From contig CAXAMN010025728.1 of assembly GCA_963970005.1 (NCBI GenBank), positions 43,998 to 107,997 on the forward strand: a stretch of DNA of 64,000 bases. The letters run 5' to 3'. This DNA comes from Durusdinium trenchii. Its lineage: Eukaryota > Sar > Dinophyceae > Suessiales > Symbiodiniaceae. The translations under genes were made by a program, and so were the position numbers. The notes under the pieces were generated by a model that searched no databases, had not been told where the DNA came from, and saw only the letters and a program-made list of their open reading frames with translations. Positions 42,901-53,282 of the stretch are shown here, in pieces (positions within the stretch are counted from its first letter, which is position 1; each line of letters opens with the position of its first letter).

Positions 42901-45900
42901 ACGAGGTTAGCCATAGACTCAATAGACTACTCAGGCATGGAGTGGGAAAGCATAATGGGATTCAATCGCACCGCGGTCGAAAACCTCATGTGTCCCCGAA
43001 GTGCAATGAGGGTGGATGGGTGAACATCGATGAGATCCTGGAATATGACTATGTCTTCAACGATGGTGTCGATATCAGTACTATCTCAGGTGATCGGCAT
43101 CGTCAAGATGTCAAGACAGAGCGATACCAGTATTTATGCAAGGCGATGTGGCATGCAAAGAAGTTGCAGAACAGAGTACGCTATCAGATTGCCGCCATTC
43201 GCATCTCAAAGGAGGATGTCTCACTCGAAGAGGAAAGGCAATACTGGGCAAACCTCATGTTTTACGGCACAGACGCACCGTCATTTCTGAAGCATGAACG
43301 TTGGATCGTTCCTTGTGCAATTCGAGCTGTTGCCTCTCACAATTCTGGAAGAGAGACTGTTCTTGAAGAGGATGTGTCAATATATCCTGTGTGGACTTCA
43401 CATCTCATTCCAGAGAATGTGGCAATGCAGCTTGGAGGAAGCTTTCACATGACATCGCTTTCCAATATTGAGTCAATCATGAAACTAGGAATTGTCCCTG
43501 GTGGAACGGAGGGATATAGAGGTAGTGTTTTCTTCAACCACTTTGCGCCGTGGGATGACCGATCATCAAGGATTCTGAGATCAAGATGGCCAAGAGTGGG
43601 AATGCCCGTTTGCCTTTATGTTCCAATCATGACTTTGAGGAAGCTTGGGGGAAGAATTTCGGAGAATTCCTACACTGTTGTTTTTAGAGAAGTTCCATGG
43701 AGATGTGTACGAGGTGCTTGGTATTGGGACGACCACGTTCAGGCGTGGAGGAGACTCCTGCTGGGAAGCACTGGAGAGCAAGTTGTTCTAGCGGCACGTC
43801 ATGGACTTTGGGTTGCTCAGAAGCATACCATCCTCGAGAGAGCCGACGAAGTCACGAAGTCAGCCTCGGCGACAGATGATAACGTCCAAAAGCTCGTGTC
43901 CATTATCGATGAAGTACAATTCGATAACAATGGAGAGCTGATCGAGGATTCCATCAGTGAGGAAACTTGGGACGAAATCATCTCCAGAACATGTGAAGGG
44001 TATCGCAACGTGGATGGCAATATTTTGTGTCCATCATGTATGCATTTGACTTCTTCATCTTTGTCCGTATGTCTATCTTGTCAAGGCAGGCTACTCTCGT
44101 GTGGTATTCGCAACACTGTCATTTCCGATTCACCCGTTGATCTTGTGAGCGACGATGAAGAGGAAAAGAAGGAAAAGAGGGAGCCTGAACATGATGATCA
44201 AGATATATTGGACCAGGCCACTATGGACGAGATCAGAAAGGCTTGGGAAGAAGACATCGCTCAAACTGAAGCAGCTGATGACGACGAGGACATGGACAAT
44301 CCAGATCCTTCCAAACCGTCTGATGGTGCAGAGAACTTCAAGAGTGACAATGTCGAGACCCCATCTTTCAATGAGGACGAGATCGACTACGGTCGTGATT
44401 CTGATCTAGAAGATGAAGACGAACGAAACGTGATCATCGAGATCCAGAGGAGCACACAACAATATGAGGGGAAGAAACGTCAAGATGGTGAGCCCGAGGA
44501 TGAAGACGTCACCGACGACTTACATCCGGAGGCGAATCGACCGACAGATCGTGATGAACCGGGATACTATGCACAGCATGGAGCGACCGAGTTCAATCCC
44601 GAAGAAGGAAGAGACAACGAAGATCTCCCCATCTATTGTCGAGTACCGGAACCTCGAATCTATGCGCATCAAGAGAGAGCCTACTGTCAGGACGTCTCCA
44701 TGAATGCATCGGGTTTGATGGATAGGTATGTGGTCAAATGTGTGCTGAACATGATCTCCCTGATGTACAAGAGCTACTATTGCACCAGCCTTACCGACTT
44801 CAAAGCAAATTGGAAAAGGAAGCGTCTGGATGTGATAAGCAAGTTCGGTACAGGGGATTCAACTGAAATCGATGACGATGGGAGACCATTGGATCCAACA
44901 GATGATATGATGTTAATCTTTGCCAACGACAACAATATTACGACTGAGGAGGCCTGGCACCGATTCAGAGGAGAGCAATTCATTTGCAAGGTGGCACTCG
45001 TGATCCTATCATTTGGTCATACTCCGCAATCCTTCAAGGAGGAATATGGCAACTTCGAATACTCCACCAACTTGACTGATGCCCAGCTTGAGGAGTTGAA
45101 AGCGAAGAAAGCCAGCGCAATGACTGAATTGGTACAGAAGTGCATCCATGCGATTTATGGGTGTCGGACATATTCTTACTTTAGAACCGACATTACATCA
45201 CCCTACCACAAGGTGATCGATCCTCTGGACATCATGTACTCGAGAATGAAGAGCAAGTGGGAGAAGTCTATTCTGTTGATCATTGATCAACATGAAATCA
45301 GGTTGCCCCCACAAGCTCAGGAAGTCATAGAGTCAATGGCCAGAAACCCCAACGTTGGACATACAGAGAGATGGATGAGCGTGGTAGAACATAAGCATGT
45401 TCAAGCTCTTACCAATCGTCTAGGCTTTGGAGATAGGGCCAAGGAGATTCAGGGCAAGAAGAAGCAGGCAGCCAAGGCAACAGCTAAGTCAACATCAACG
45501 ACTAAGTCTGAAGCGAAAGCAGCATCTTCGTCAAGAGCTGAGGCAAAGCCAGCATCTACACCCAGAACCGAGGCCAAGCCGTCGTCAGCACCAAGTGAGG
45601 AGCCAAAACCTTCAACAGCACCTAAGAGTTTCGGGCCCTCATCAGCAGATGAGAACAAGGCGAAGGCTGCTCCAAAAGCCAGACCACATGATAAATCACC
45701 ATCCAGTGCTACCGGTGTGTTTGAGCAAGCTTTGCAGGAAGATCTTGCCGCCAACGCACATGCAACAGAAGGTACAACTTCTTCATCATCCCGAGGACAT
45801 TCCAAAGGAGGAGGCCAATCTGGAACATCTTGGAGGCCGGCGCTAACGCAAGAACGTCGCGAAGTACCTCAACCTTCTGAAAAGGGGAAGGGAAAGAGCA

Positions 45901-45995
45901 AGTCCAAGGGAAAGTCCAAGAAGGGAGAAGATGATCGGTGGGATGCTCAGGGCAGCTGGGATCATCGTGGATGGAGAGGTTATCACCAGTGGTGA
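39903..45995 (+). CDS. copia ORF3: zinc-knuckle and Tpt1/KptA-like RNA 2'-phosphotransferase
   Basis: Start chosen at ATG 39903 (GCCATGG context), overlapping the ORF2 end by 16 nt; the frame is open from 39861. About 2030 residues. A Cys pair cluster (CEDC...CVNC) lies near 362-395. A perfect CCHC knuckle (CYCCGSNQHHLAIC) is at 744-757. A Tpt1/KptA domain spans about 1000-1250: LNRLLRHG (R1011, H1012), EGGWVNIDEIL (about 1037), CAIRAVASHNSG (R1141), GGSFHMTSLSNIESIMKLGI (H1182) and YRGSVFF (R1206). These match the family's Arg-His-Arg-Arg tetrad, with an insertion before the second Arg. Family enzymes use NAD+ to remove an RNA 2'-phosphate, and some ADP-ribosylate nucleic-acid ends. A CX2C zinc-ribbon-like part lies near 1376-1395. 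Acidic regions, an Ala/Ser/Pro/Lys repeat (about 1850-1930) and a basic KGKSKSKGKSKK tail follow. Confidence 0.85.
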   Translation: MVLILKLNDVPEKAAYHIKFLSSKVGCHTEEKDKVMIDGDTGVMDVDHLSGQIRGVGTGHTILVTDLDYVTRASSSKKITTMQYGIRTEMAFENCCVFQVKGERHQDILDTLDRVVAFLEEHGEDQGDGTTVHIWLCLHCMFPNGSTLRLTEATFKEFSRKLAEKVHSIGQLLTTPVLVNIQPDSKFFGPARYDHSHIVTDIVDQVRRSGALATKSSRAWKAMYSVAGAPSANYITGGDKNKIWAVMEKQLTRERVILLCSMNKVHVSALNNMAEDEIQVPISQDNFDRYLNVAMSASDGQPKKTSTKHTVGGSFSQGTEWRDIRFVLKDPEPEEDRMEYWMTGNRKVENYKATADAAPYLCEDCNKYDASEDWNTHKDNRSHCVNCNFNFWCVHSGTPTIQQERESIWETAVRVRVLWEKNAEWNRLYPAQNLREFMVEGAMMLSRKNPPWIQGALKAISHHGGIRAPSELVEQYCTQGKGSTLFIHRDYDPDSEDYGFRAYMDYGNVAYHDYIQYFFTHKEYQDVFSLNEYRTVTNSELAGDIMEFWTGVLELAGIFKDTLFEDWAQINECRRGIEMSFLHFYAASRKSINDNTKRNKPSGLHVTAEERACIDAVMSRYATRPEFRRMVRLAIAPEPKRTSTEEPDVEMKDGEADPASTTPGVEEPEPPTPELDPQDYKDGEGRSVSPTKTWSHYPTSNPDTEERKRAAKRSGQGTATASNWKAAYDNLRRVRARAVSQKVCYCCGSNQHHLAICPNTEKKDELMNSFSYMEETMRKCFTEDDKAIIRRDVESRKRKAKSSKDVEDEDYMDVDDEDIELPEEEPELGGKVPPHSPRAKGRPQSSDSAKEEYAKAVEATKKAFGNASFVTRFKEPVDLFDIADDKEGGEYRVANHRVDRSGPDGKRELDALIQEAAALGIKMPKVKDLAPDPQQVQKVGYRQIEVTCDRGSIEIIPQYGVTFYVEYWNGPKRDATFTDPPKMNPATRIDKFSEESQRVNEVSHRLNRLLRHGVGKHNGIQSHRGRKPHVSPKCNEGGWVNIDEILEYDYVFNDGVDISTISGDRHRQDVKTERYQYLCKAMWHAKKLQNRVRYQIAAIRISKEDVSLEEERQYWANLMFYGTDAPSFLKHERWIVPCAIRAVASHNSGRETVLEEDVSIYPVWTSHLIPENVAMQLGGSFHMTSLSNIESIMKLGIVPGGTEGYRGSVFFNHFAPWDDRSSRILRSRWPRVGMPVCLYVPIMTLRKLGGRISENSYTVVFREVPWRCVRGAWYWDDHVQAWRRLLLGSTGEQVVLAARHGLWVAQKHTILERADEVTKSASATDDNVQKLVSIIDEVQFDNNGELIEDSISEETWDEIISRTCEGYRNVDGNILCPSCMHLTSSSLSVCLSCQGRLLSCGIRNTVISDSPVDLVSDDEEEKKEKREPEHDDQDILDQATMDEIRKAWEEDIAQTEAADDDEDMDNPDPSKPSDGAENFKSDNVETPSFNEDEIDYGRDSDLEDEDERNVIIEIQRSTQQYEGKKRQDGEPEDEDVTDDLHPEANRPTDRDEPGYYAQHGATEFNPEEGRDNEDLPIYCRVPEPRIYAHQERAYCQDVSMNASGLMDRYVVKCVLNMISLMYKSYYCTSLTDFKANWKRKRLDVISKFGTGDSTEIDDDGRPLDPTDDMMLIFANDNNITTEEAWHRFRGEQFICKVALVILSFGHTPQSFKEEYGNFEYSTNLTDAQLEELKAKKASAMTELVQKCIHAIYGCRTYSYFRTDITSPYHKVIDPLDIMYSRMKSKWEKSILLIIDQHEIRLPPQAQEVIESMARNPNVGHTERWMSVVEHKHVQALTNRLGFGDRAKEIQGKKKQAAKATAKSTSTTKSEAKAASSSRAEAKPASTPRTEAKPSSAPSEEPKPSTAPKSFGPSSADENKAKAAPKARPHDKSPSSATGVFEQALQEDLAANAHATEGTTSSSSRGHSKGGGQSGTSWRPALTQERREVPQPSEKGKGKSKSKGKSKKGEDDRWDAQGSWDHRGWRGYHQW

Positions 45996-46016
45996 TTTCT
46001 ATGAACGACTATGAGG

Positions 46017-46178
46017 ATACCATGCAAACCAGGGAGGAAATCATTCACCGGATGTTTATCTGACCTGAAACGCTGTAAGTGTATCATTGCAAATCGTCAA
46101 TCTGATTTGATACCATGAGCATAATGGAAGGAAGACAATCACCGACTGTCTCTCCGACTTGCCGTTCTGTAAGTGTAT
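46017..46178 (+). repeat. imperfect direct repeat in element 3' UTR, each ending CTGTAAGTGTATC
   Basis: Two related segments (46017-46085 and 46109-46178) begin ATACCATG and end CTGTAAGTGTATC. GTAAGT is a consensus splice-donor hexamer. Possible RNA signal; function unknown. Confidence 0.6.
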
Positions 46179-46505
46179 CCAAACCAAAACCTACATCTTT
46201 TGAGAAGTGTGAAGTCAGTTGCCGATGTGACATCTACGTGGAAGTCACCAGTTCGGATCTACATCAAAGCGATGCTCTTTTGAGTGGATACTGAGCGAGG
46301 CCTCGTGACTGTCTCACTTGTTCAATTCGATTTTTTCAAAGGTTCTGAGCCATAGTTGCACATTTTATATGTAAAAGTCCGCTTTAGTCCAGCATGTTTC
46401 GTAGTATGAGCCTCATATGAGTCTCGCGGCAAATCATACAATTTCTTTGTAGCACTTACATCCCTAAATTTTCGTGTGTGATCGGAACATATTGTTGCCG
46501 TTCAC
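46179..46505 (+). other. element 3' untranslated region
   Basis: Non-coding stretch between ORF3 and the 3' LTR. No ORF or motif recognised beyond the duplicated segment upstream. Confidence 0.6.
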
Positions 46506-46513
46506 ATGGGGGG
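46506..46513 (+). other. candidate polypurine tract
   Basis: A short G-run (CATGGGGGG) directly before the TG of the 3' LTR, where plus-strand priming would occur. Short compared with typical tracts. Confidence 0.5.
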
Positions 46514-46686
46514 TGCGAATGGAAGTGCAGCGACACGTACAGTGCAACTTGTACATATATATGTACCATATGTACTTTGGCTCAAGGATCAAGCGACTAG
46601 AAAAGGTGCGGTTTCCGTTCCGACGCTACGCCGCTTATGGACCGTCAGTGATAGCTTCAAACTTCGCTGATTAAGATCCACTCGCA
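46514..46686 (+). repeat. 3' LTR
   Basis: 173 bp, TG...CA, identical by reading to 27349-27521, including the SL-like string (46566-46586) and palindrome (46551-46566). Confidence 0.95.
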
Positions 46687-46691
46687 GAAAA
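46687..46691 (+). repeat. 5-bp target site duplication, right (GAAAA)
   Basis: GAAAA after the CA of the 3' LTR, matching 27344-27348. Confidence 0.9.
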
Positions 46692-48463
46692 CCTATTCCC
46701 AGCGGCGGTGATTGTGTAGTTGGCTGTGGAGGGTACGGTGCGCTGCTTCACGAAGTTTGCAAGTGGGTAGATGGAAGGGACCAGCATAGTGGTGTTTGAA
46801 TCGATGGACGAGGGATGTGTGGCAGCGTTGAGTGTTGCGCTGGAAGTGGTCAAGGGCAAGAAACGGAATGGTGAGCAGCTGATTGGATTGCGGGGGTGTC
46901 AAGTTGCGAAATTTGAGCTGGAGGCCATACGGCCAATGGCATAAACTAAACTTCGAGATTGGAGAAGAATCCGGTGCGGAGCTTCTTGGGTTCATCGTAG
47001 GAAGCTCGAGCTCGAGAGGATTTGGTAAGGTTGCGAAGGGTGGAGAGTGCTTGGAGTTTGTGCGATGCAAAAAGTACTGGTTGTTGGGTTGTACGGAGCC
47101 GACGGCGGAGCCTTTGGAAGAGGTGAAAGTGGTTGGCCAGACGTGGATGAAAGTGGGCACGGTGTTTTTGCCAACCGTCGGCTTTGAGGTGCAAGTGGTG
47201 GGATATGCAAGGCCAGTCAAGTGTGGGCTGCCACTTGGAGATGAAGAGGTGTTCGTGAATCCAGCCTTGGTCGTAGTCTGTGGGTGTCTTGTCAGCACGT
47301 TGCTTGAGCTTTGCGCGACGGTTGTGCTCACATTGTGGGATGCCGGATCAAAATGGCCTGTCTGGTGGTATGCGTGGTGGGTGGGATGTTGGTCAAAAAT
47401 GGAGCTTGAGATAGACGGGGTTGGGTGCCAAGACTAGTTGTGGCGATATGTGGAGGCGGCGGAAGCGCTGACGCCATTGCTGAGAGCTGTGACACGGTGA
47501 GTCCCCGATGGATAGGCGTGGATGGCGGTGAGGATAGGCCGAGACTGAAAATGGCTTCAGCACGGTCACTGAAGGTGGCCTGACGGACAATGGTGGAAAG
47601 GCGCTGTGGAATGCGCAGATATGGCGTAGATTGAAGGCTCTTGAGTGGGAGCCGCTGGACTTTGGAAAGCGGAATGCCATACTTATTGGCCGCCTCCTTC
47701 AGTTGCTGTTCGGTGGCGCCGGTGGATTGAATGAGATTGACAATCTCGTGGGCTGATGCTTGGGCGGCGTCGCCGAATGTCCTGGTCCAGGCGGCGATGT
47801 TTGGAATGGACCATTTGCTGGGAATGTCGTCCTCCAATGCTGGGTGTGTGGGTTGAAGGACTTGTTCGATCGTGGCAGGCGCTGGCGTCGGAGTGGCTGG
47901 AGCGGTGCGAGCTGTGGATCAGATGGGCGGCGCAGCTCAATGAGAAGTTCCTCTTGCCAGGGAGCCCAGCCGTCCCAGCTGTCATTGGGAGAAGCCGAAC
48001 GCTTGGATGTTGAGTGTCGGGCTGCTTTTAACTCTGGATGGTGGATGTTTGCGCTGGTTGCGAGCACCTTTGGGTGGCGGCGGCGCGGCAGAAAGTGAGC
48101 TGTCGCTATTCGAAGGTAAGAAGGTAGGAAGGCATGGCGGTGCTGGGGCAATGACAGTTGCCCGGGAAGGGGCCAAGCGGCCATATTGGGACGTAGTGCT
48201 TGCGTTTGAAGAAAAGGGTGGTGGTGATGGCACGGTGATGGTGCTGGTGCTGGAGGAGGAGGTGGTATATAGGTTGGGTGAAGTAGACCGAGTCTAGGGC
48301 ATGTGCTGCTTGTCGAAGGTGCTGGGAAGCCTGTCGTAGTAGTCGAGGACCCAAGGAATTTGTTCGAGGGTGGAATGTGGGTAACGATCACACTATGCTC
48401 GGAGCCATGCATGTGAATTATATAGACGCTGGATATTGAGGTTCGTTTATGCTGGCGTACCAA
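46692..48463 (-). pseudogene. N-terminal part of the split dinoflagellate RT gene
   Basis: Minus-strand coding in two or more frames. A Pro/Ser/His-rich N-terminus (48463 down to about 47850) contains SWDGWAPWQEELLIELRRPS. A conserved-looking block follows, DIPSKWSIPNIAAWTRTFGD and LIQSTGATEQQLKEAANKYG (about 47830-47690). SFNPHTQHWRTTF lies just upstream in another frame. A His/Thr-rich part continues to 46692. It resembles the N-terminal region of the RT family seen at 26345-27348 and continues into it once the copia element and one GAAAA are ignored. Frame shifts show it was already decayed before insertion. Confidence 0.55.
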
Positions 48464-51400
48464 GGCTTAAGAAAATGAAAGCAAGGTTTGAAGGAGCTGG
48501 CTAGGGCTTCGCAATCATGGTGAAAATATTTCTTCTGAGGTGGAAGGCCTTCCAAGGAAAAACTAGTCGGACCAAGCCACAAAGACAGCAGTAAACAAGT
48601 CACTGGGTGTAGAAAGGCAGTGTTCCCCTGGACTTTGAAATGGTTAGTGAAGAGGAGAGAAGGTTTTGCCACACTGGGCAAGACAGTTCAAGCACGGAGT
48701 TCGGAGAGGACGTGGAAGAGGAGAAGGTAGAATGGCTAGCGGCCAGTACTTGGGAAGTTGGTGAGAGAAAGTCAAGGACCCTATGAGGAGATCACAGATA
48801 GAAAGGGGAAGAAGAAAGAAGAGGCCCGGAGGAAGATAGATAGCCATCAAGAAGAAAGTGAGCAAACCCTTTGGGGGGCAGTGGGAGGACCATCCGCTCC
48901 TTTGACAAAAAGAGCTCCGCTGCTTTGGAAACGAATTTTCGAGAAATCCGCGAGAATAATTTCTACATGGCAACAATTAAGACACCATTAAATCATTTGT
49001 TTAGGTGGAAGAGAGGTCTAAAACCAAGCAGGCAACTCGTGCACCAATTGTGTTGGAACATTTCGGCGCTTGATTTTTTGGGACGGCTTTAGGACCACAG
49101 GACAATGCAGCCAACCTACGCAAATGCCCCAGCGTTCCTGCACCAGCTACATTGCATGACCATATTACTGTTGCATTGAGGACCAGACCCAATACGATCC
49201 ATACTCGCATCCTGGCTGCACTGAAGCACGCACCTGGCTTTACCCGGTTGCCAACTGATTCACCGACCCTGCCCAGGTACTCCACGGCAATGATGTTTGC
49301 AGCAAGATGATGAAGCGGCAGATCTCAACGAGATCAGGCCTAGTATGTCAAGTTGAAAATAGATGACGGCGTAGAGGGAAACTGCGAGGCCAGATGTGTC
49401 ACAGAAGCCCGGCAGCAACCGCGCGTCATTTTCCACAAGGCACGAACACATATGCACATGACAGGATGTATTTGGCCTTCGGCCCCCTGGTAGTTCGGGC
49501 AAGAAACCCAAAGTATACTAACAACATGACAACATGCCAAGACGAGGATAGACGAGGCAGGTATATTAGGGTAGAAGCACTGATCATATCCTAGAGAAAA
49601 CAATTGCACTGATGTAAATCGGATGTGTAGGTACCAATCTGTCCGAGGATTGAGCAATGACGCCTTCAATACAAACTGAGATGCGCATGTGGCATGTTTC
49701 CAGCATGTTGTTTGTGCCTTTGACTGTCCGGAGAAGTCGCTCAGCTAATTTGCACAGGAAGCTTAGGCCAAAGACCCAGCCCGTTGAAGCAGAAATTGGA
49801 GTTGCGCCGGTGGTGTGCGTCTTCAAAACCTCAGAGTTTCGGTGCAAGAAGATGTTTGTGCATGTATGCTGCATATTGTTCTACGACATGTGTGCGCATG
49901 CATTCTTTGCAGTCAATTGGTCATACTCGCTGCATCTCATTGCCAGACCTGCCATCCAGTCGCACAATGGTCAAGCATTTCAGGTCCCGCGCGGAACAAT
50001 GTCAGGTACTTCACATGATTTCACATGTGTCAAGAATGTTTCCCAGTCCCGCTTTCTTCTTTTTCTTTCTTGATGCCATAGATCTACAATGACCCTAAGA
50101 CCCTGTAACCTACCGATCGAGTTCTGGAGGCTCAGAAACGTTGCACAGTTTGTCGACTGCATGTTTCTTGCCGTGTGAGCAATCTGCTGTTGCCTGTAAT
50201 CAAGAATGACCAAGAATGGCTGCATTCTTGCATTTCTTCTCTGCATTTGGCCTCAGCGTACCTTGTGCTGTTTGAGATATGGTGTTTCTGGAAGCACTGA
50301 CAGTCGCTGCAGCCACGCCACGTTGCACCACTGTTTTGGCCGCTTGGCTTTTGGGGCTTGCAGTGTCGAGATGCCTGTGTGGTGTTTTGATGGCCGGGAT
50401 CAGAAACCATGATGCAGCGCAACTTAGGGGCATGCAATGCTGCATTTTTCGACGACGACGTAGACCTACCCTTTGTCCGGAGGCGCTGCAAGGAGTAAAT
50501 GTAGGGCACCACAGAGGAACAACACATTGAGATACATTGAGATACATTGAGCACTTACTGTACGTCTCCATTGCAGAGCTTGTGGCATTGTCACGGCATC
50601 TGCAAGAATTTGCAGATGTGTTCTAATGTTTTATCATGTTGTGTTTCCAGGCATCAAGCTCAGAATCGGCTGCATCCGATTCGGAATGCTGGCTTGTTTG
50701 GCAGTTTTTGTTAAAGTTGTGTTTTTCCTCTCATGTCTCACTAAACAAGCATATGCTAGCTTTGTGTTCTTATGCAACGACAGGATAACTTCTATGGCAT
50801 CGGAAAGCCAGAGCCTGCAAGCGGGAAGAAGCAGCGTCGGAGACAAATACATCGCATATTGGATCGAGACCCTTGGCGCGGATGGCCAGCTCATCCATCA
50901 AATTTAACAGCATGAAACAGCGTTAGGAAATGAGTCAACAGACTTGAGCAGGCATGTTTGGGTTTTTGGTTGGTCATGTTCCAAAGTTCCCAGTCTTCAG
51001 CCCCAGCCGAAAAAGAAGATAGCTAGCTTGCGTCAATTAGTCACAGTTGAGCCAACCTGGACAGGCGACAGGTGCCAGGATCGGAAAAGATTCAGCTGGA
51101 GAGATGATAATCTCGTAGAAGTTTGTTTTCAAGCTGTCAACCTACAGATTACTCTTGCAGAGCTTTTGTCAACACCCGCGCAGTGGCGAAGAGAATATAT
51201 TTAATTTTGTTTATGTATATATATATATACAGTACATATACAGATATACTTACTACGCAATTATTTGCATAGCCGCAAGTGGCCACTGGGTTTGCTTGTG
51301 CTTGTAGGAGGCTACTGGCAAGCATTCATGGGTTACGGTTTGCGGGTCTTGGAACTGATGACTGCTAAAGGCGGGCTGTTCTACCTAGTGAAGCTAGAAA

Positions 51401-52380
51401 AGCTTAAAGATGTGTGGTTGCGTTCTTGGTTGTAACTTGCAGCTGGTTGCTTGATGTTATAAGATGTTGAGCTTGAAATGTTTTTGTCAATGCCCGCAAC
51501 CTCCTTTGTCCGTTTTTTGGTGCTAATTGCTCCACAAAAAGGCAAGACGGCAGGCGGAAGAGGCAGAGTGTGTTGAAGTTGAGTTGCAAAACATGTGGCC
51601 CGGTGGCCCCTTGCCATACACTATATACGCAATACTACGCAGCAAGCAACGTTGCCTCCAAGAATGTGTCAAACCCGCTGGTGCTGCATTGTTGACACAA
51701 AGATTTGGGAACTCGCGTTGAACTGTGTTTGGTTCTTCCATGCCTATGAAGACATGTTCGGATCCTTGCTTGTGTACAGTGTACAAGTCAGTTACTATTG
51801 TTTGGCCTGGTTCATGTGACAGTCCAAAGCACACCCGAGAACAGCCAGTTGTTGTGGACAGCTGTGTGCCATGGTAAACTGCGTGGGCTCAATGGTCGAG
51901 CGAAATAGCACTGATTCCCGAGGATGGTGTGGAATTTCAGAGCAAAGGAATATTTCACGTTGTGCAGACAAGAAGAACATGCGCAATTTTTTTGCTCGAT
52001 TTCTTCCACACTGCTGCTTGCCCAAAAGGCTTTTCCTATGATTTGGAGTATATAGATTTGCTAATCTATGTTGTGCAACGACCTGCTGGCACGAGCCAGC
52101 CCAGGTAATTCATTTGCCATTTCCTGGCCTGTTCGCTGTCACTTTGACCGTGTGACCTTGGCCAGCAGTATGGATGCGGATTTGTCAAATCAAGCAGTCC
52201 GTAGGCAATGTAACGCATAATCACTTGAGGCTGAAATAAAGCGTTGTGACTTCATGATTTTGACATTGAGTGTGTTGATCTTGTTTAAGTTGTTGAGAAA
52301 TTTGCTGCTGGTGTTCGGAGTTCATTTATATAAGGGCTTAGGCCCGACAGCCGGCCAGGGGCCCCCACAATAGGCCCCAT
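48464..52380. other. intergenic, no gene recognised
   Basis: Numerous short ORFs on both strands without motifs. A TA-rich tract lies at 51213-51245. The plus ORF at 51527-51721 begins with a charged KARRQAEEAECVEVELQ helix that could be an exon, but nothing links it to a neighbour. Confidence 0.4.
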
Positions 52381-52409
52381 CAGCTGCATTTAAGTGCGCC
52401 TGTAGGATG

Positions 52410-52450
52410 ATGATGATCATGATCATGATCATGATCAGATGGTGATGATC
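52410..52450 (+). repeat. GATGATCAT microsatellite
   Basis: Tandem GATGAT/CATGAT units. The His/Asp-rich minus ORF is an artefact. Confidence 0.8.
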
Positions 52451-52889
52451 GGTGATGGTGTTCGGACAGTTGGAGTTGGTAGCCGTTCTTGACAGAGAAC
52501 TCTTCGCAGGTGCTTTCGGGAATAGCAGAAAAACTTGTCATTCTGAGAGTAAGACTGCGTGATATCATCAAGAAAATATGTTTTCCAAGCCACGCCTGAA
52601 ACACTAACTAACCGAACAACACACTAAAAAGAGGACAAGACCACCAAACCAATGCAAGAAGCATGTTTCATTTGTCCGCAGCTCATGAATCATCACAAAT
52701 ATGCTGAACGTGATAAGGTCAAAGATGTACCTTGCAATTTCATTTGCGTTTGGGCATGAAATGAAAGCTTGAGGGCAGATCAGCAGTCGTGGACTGACCA
52801 CAAGAGGAGCCAAGGGTTCATAAGCACGGAAGCCCGCGCAAACCGCGTAAACCCACGCTACGTGCAAAATCAAATTCAGCGTTGTACTG

Positions 52890-53143
52890 ACTTCTTCTTC
52901 TTGTTGTTGTTGTGGTGGTTGGATCGGTTGTTGTCCTTGCTGTCGTGGTTGTAATTGGTCTTGTGGTTGTGGTTGTTCTTGTGGTAGCATTAGCAGTAGG
53001 CAGTAGTATATATATAGTATATAGTACTTGCAGCCGCGGCAGCAGCAGGAGCAGCAGTAGCAGTAGCAGTAGTAGTAGTAGTAGTAGTAGTAGCAGCAGT
53101 AGTAGTAGTCGTCGTCGTCGTCGTAAGTAGCAGTAGCCGTAGC

Positions 53144-53175
<32 letters not shown>

Positions 53176-53240
53176 TAGTGGTAGTAGTGGTGGTGGTGGT
53201 AGTAGTAGTAGTAGTAGGAGTAGTAGTAGTAGTAGAACAA
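52890..53240 (+). repeat. TTG then AGT/CGT trinucleotide microsatellites
   Basis: TTG/GTT-rich DNA to about 52990, then long runs of AGT, GTC and GCC units from about 53056 to 53240. All frames open into homopolymeric Val, Ser, Tyr, Leu or Thr ORFs on both strands, which are not genes. Confidence 0.9.
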
Positions 53241-53282
53241 GTGGTGGTGGTAGCGGCGGCAATAGTAGCAGCAGTTGTTGTT

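Larger units (their letters stand above)
27349..46686 (+). mobile_element. intact giant Ty1/copia LTR retrotransposon, 19.3 kb
   Basis: Bounded by 173-bp direct repeats that I read as identical base for base, with TG...CA termini and a perfect GAAAA duplication. It contains a candidate primer site, a 2871-codon Gag-Pol ORF (copia order: protease, integrase, RT, RNase H), two more ORFs of about 1222 and 2031 codons, a 3' UTR of about 500 bp and a G-run before the 3' LTR. No ORF is broken, and identical LTRs imply recent insertion. It is three to four times the usual 5-6 kb of copia elements. ORF2 and ORF3 lie between pol and the 3' LTR, where some plant copia lineages carry env-like genes. Here they encode other things. 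Confidence 0.95.
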
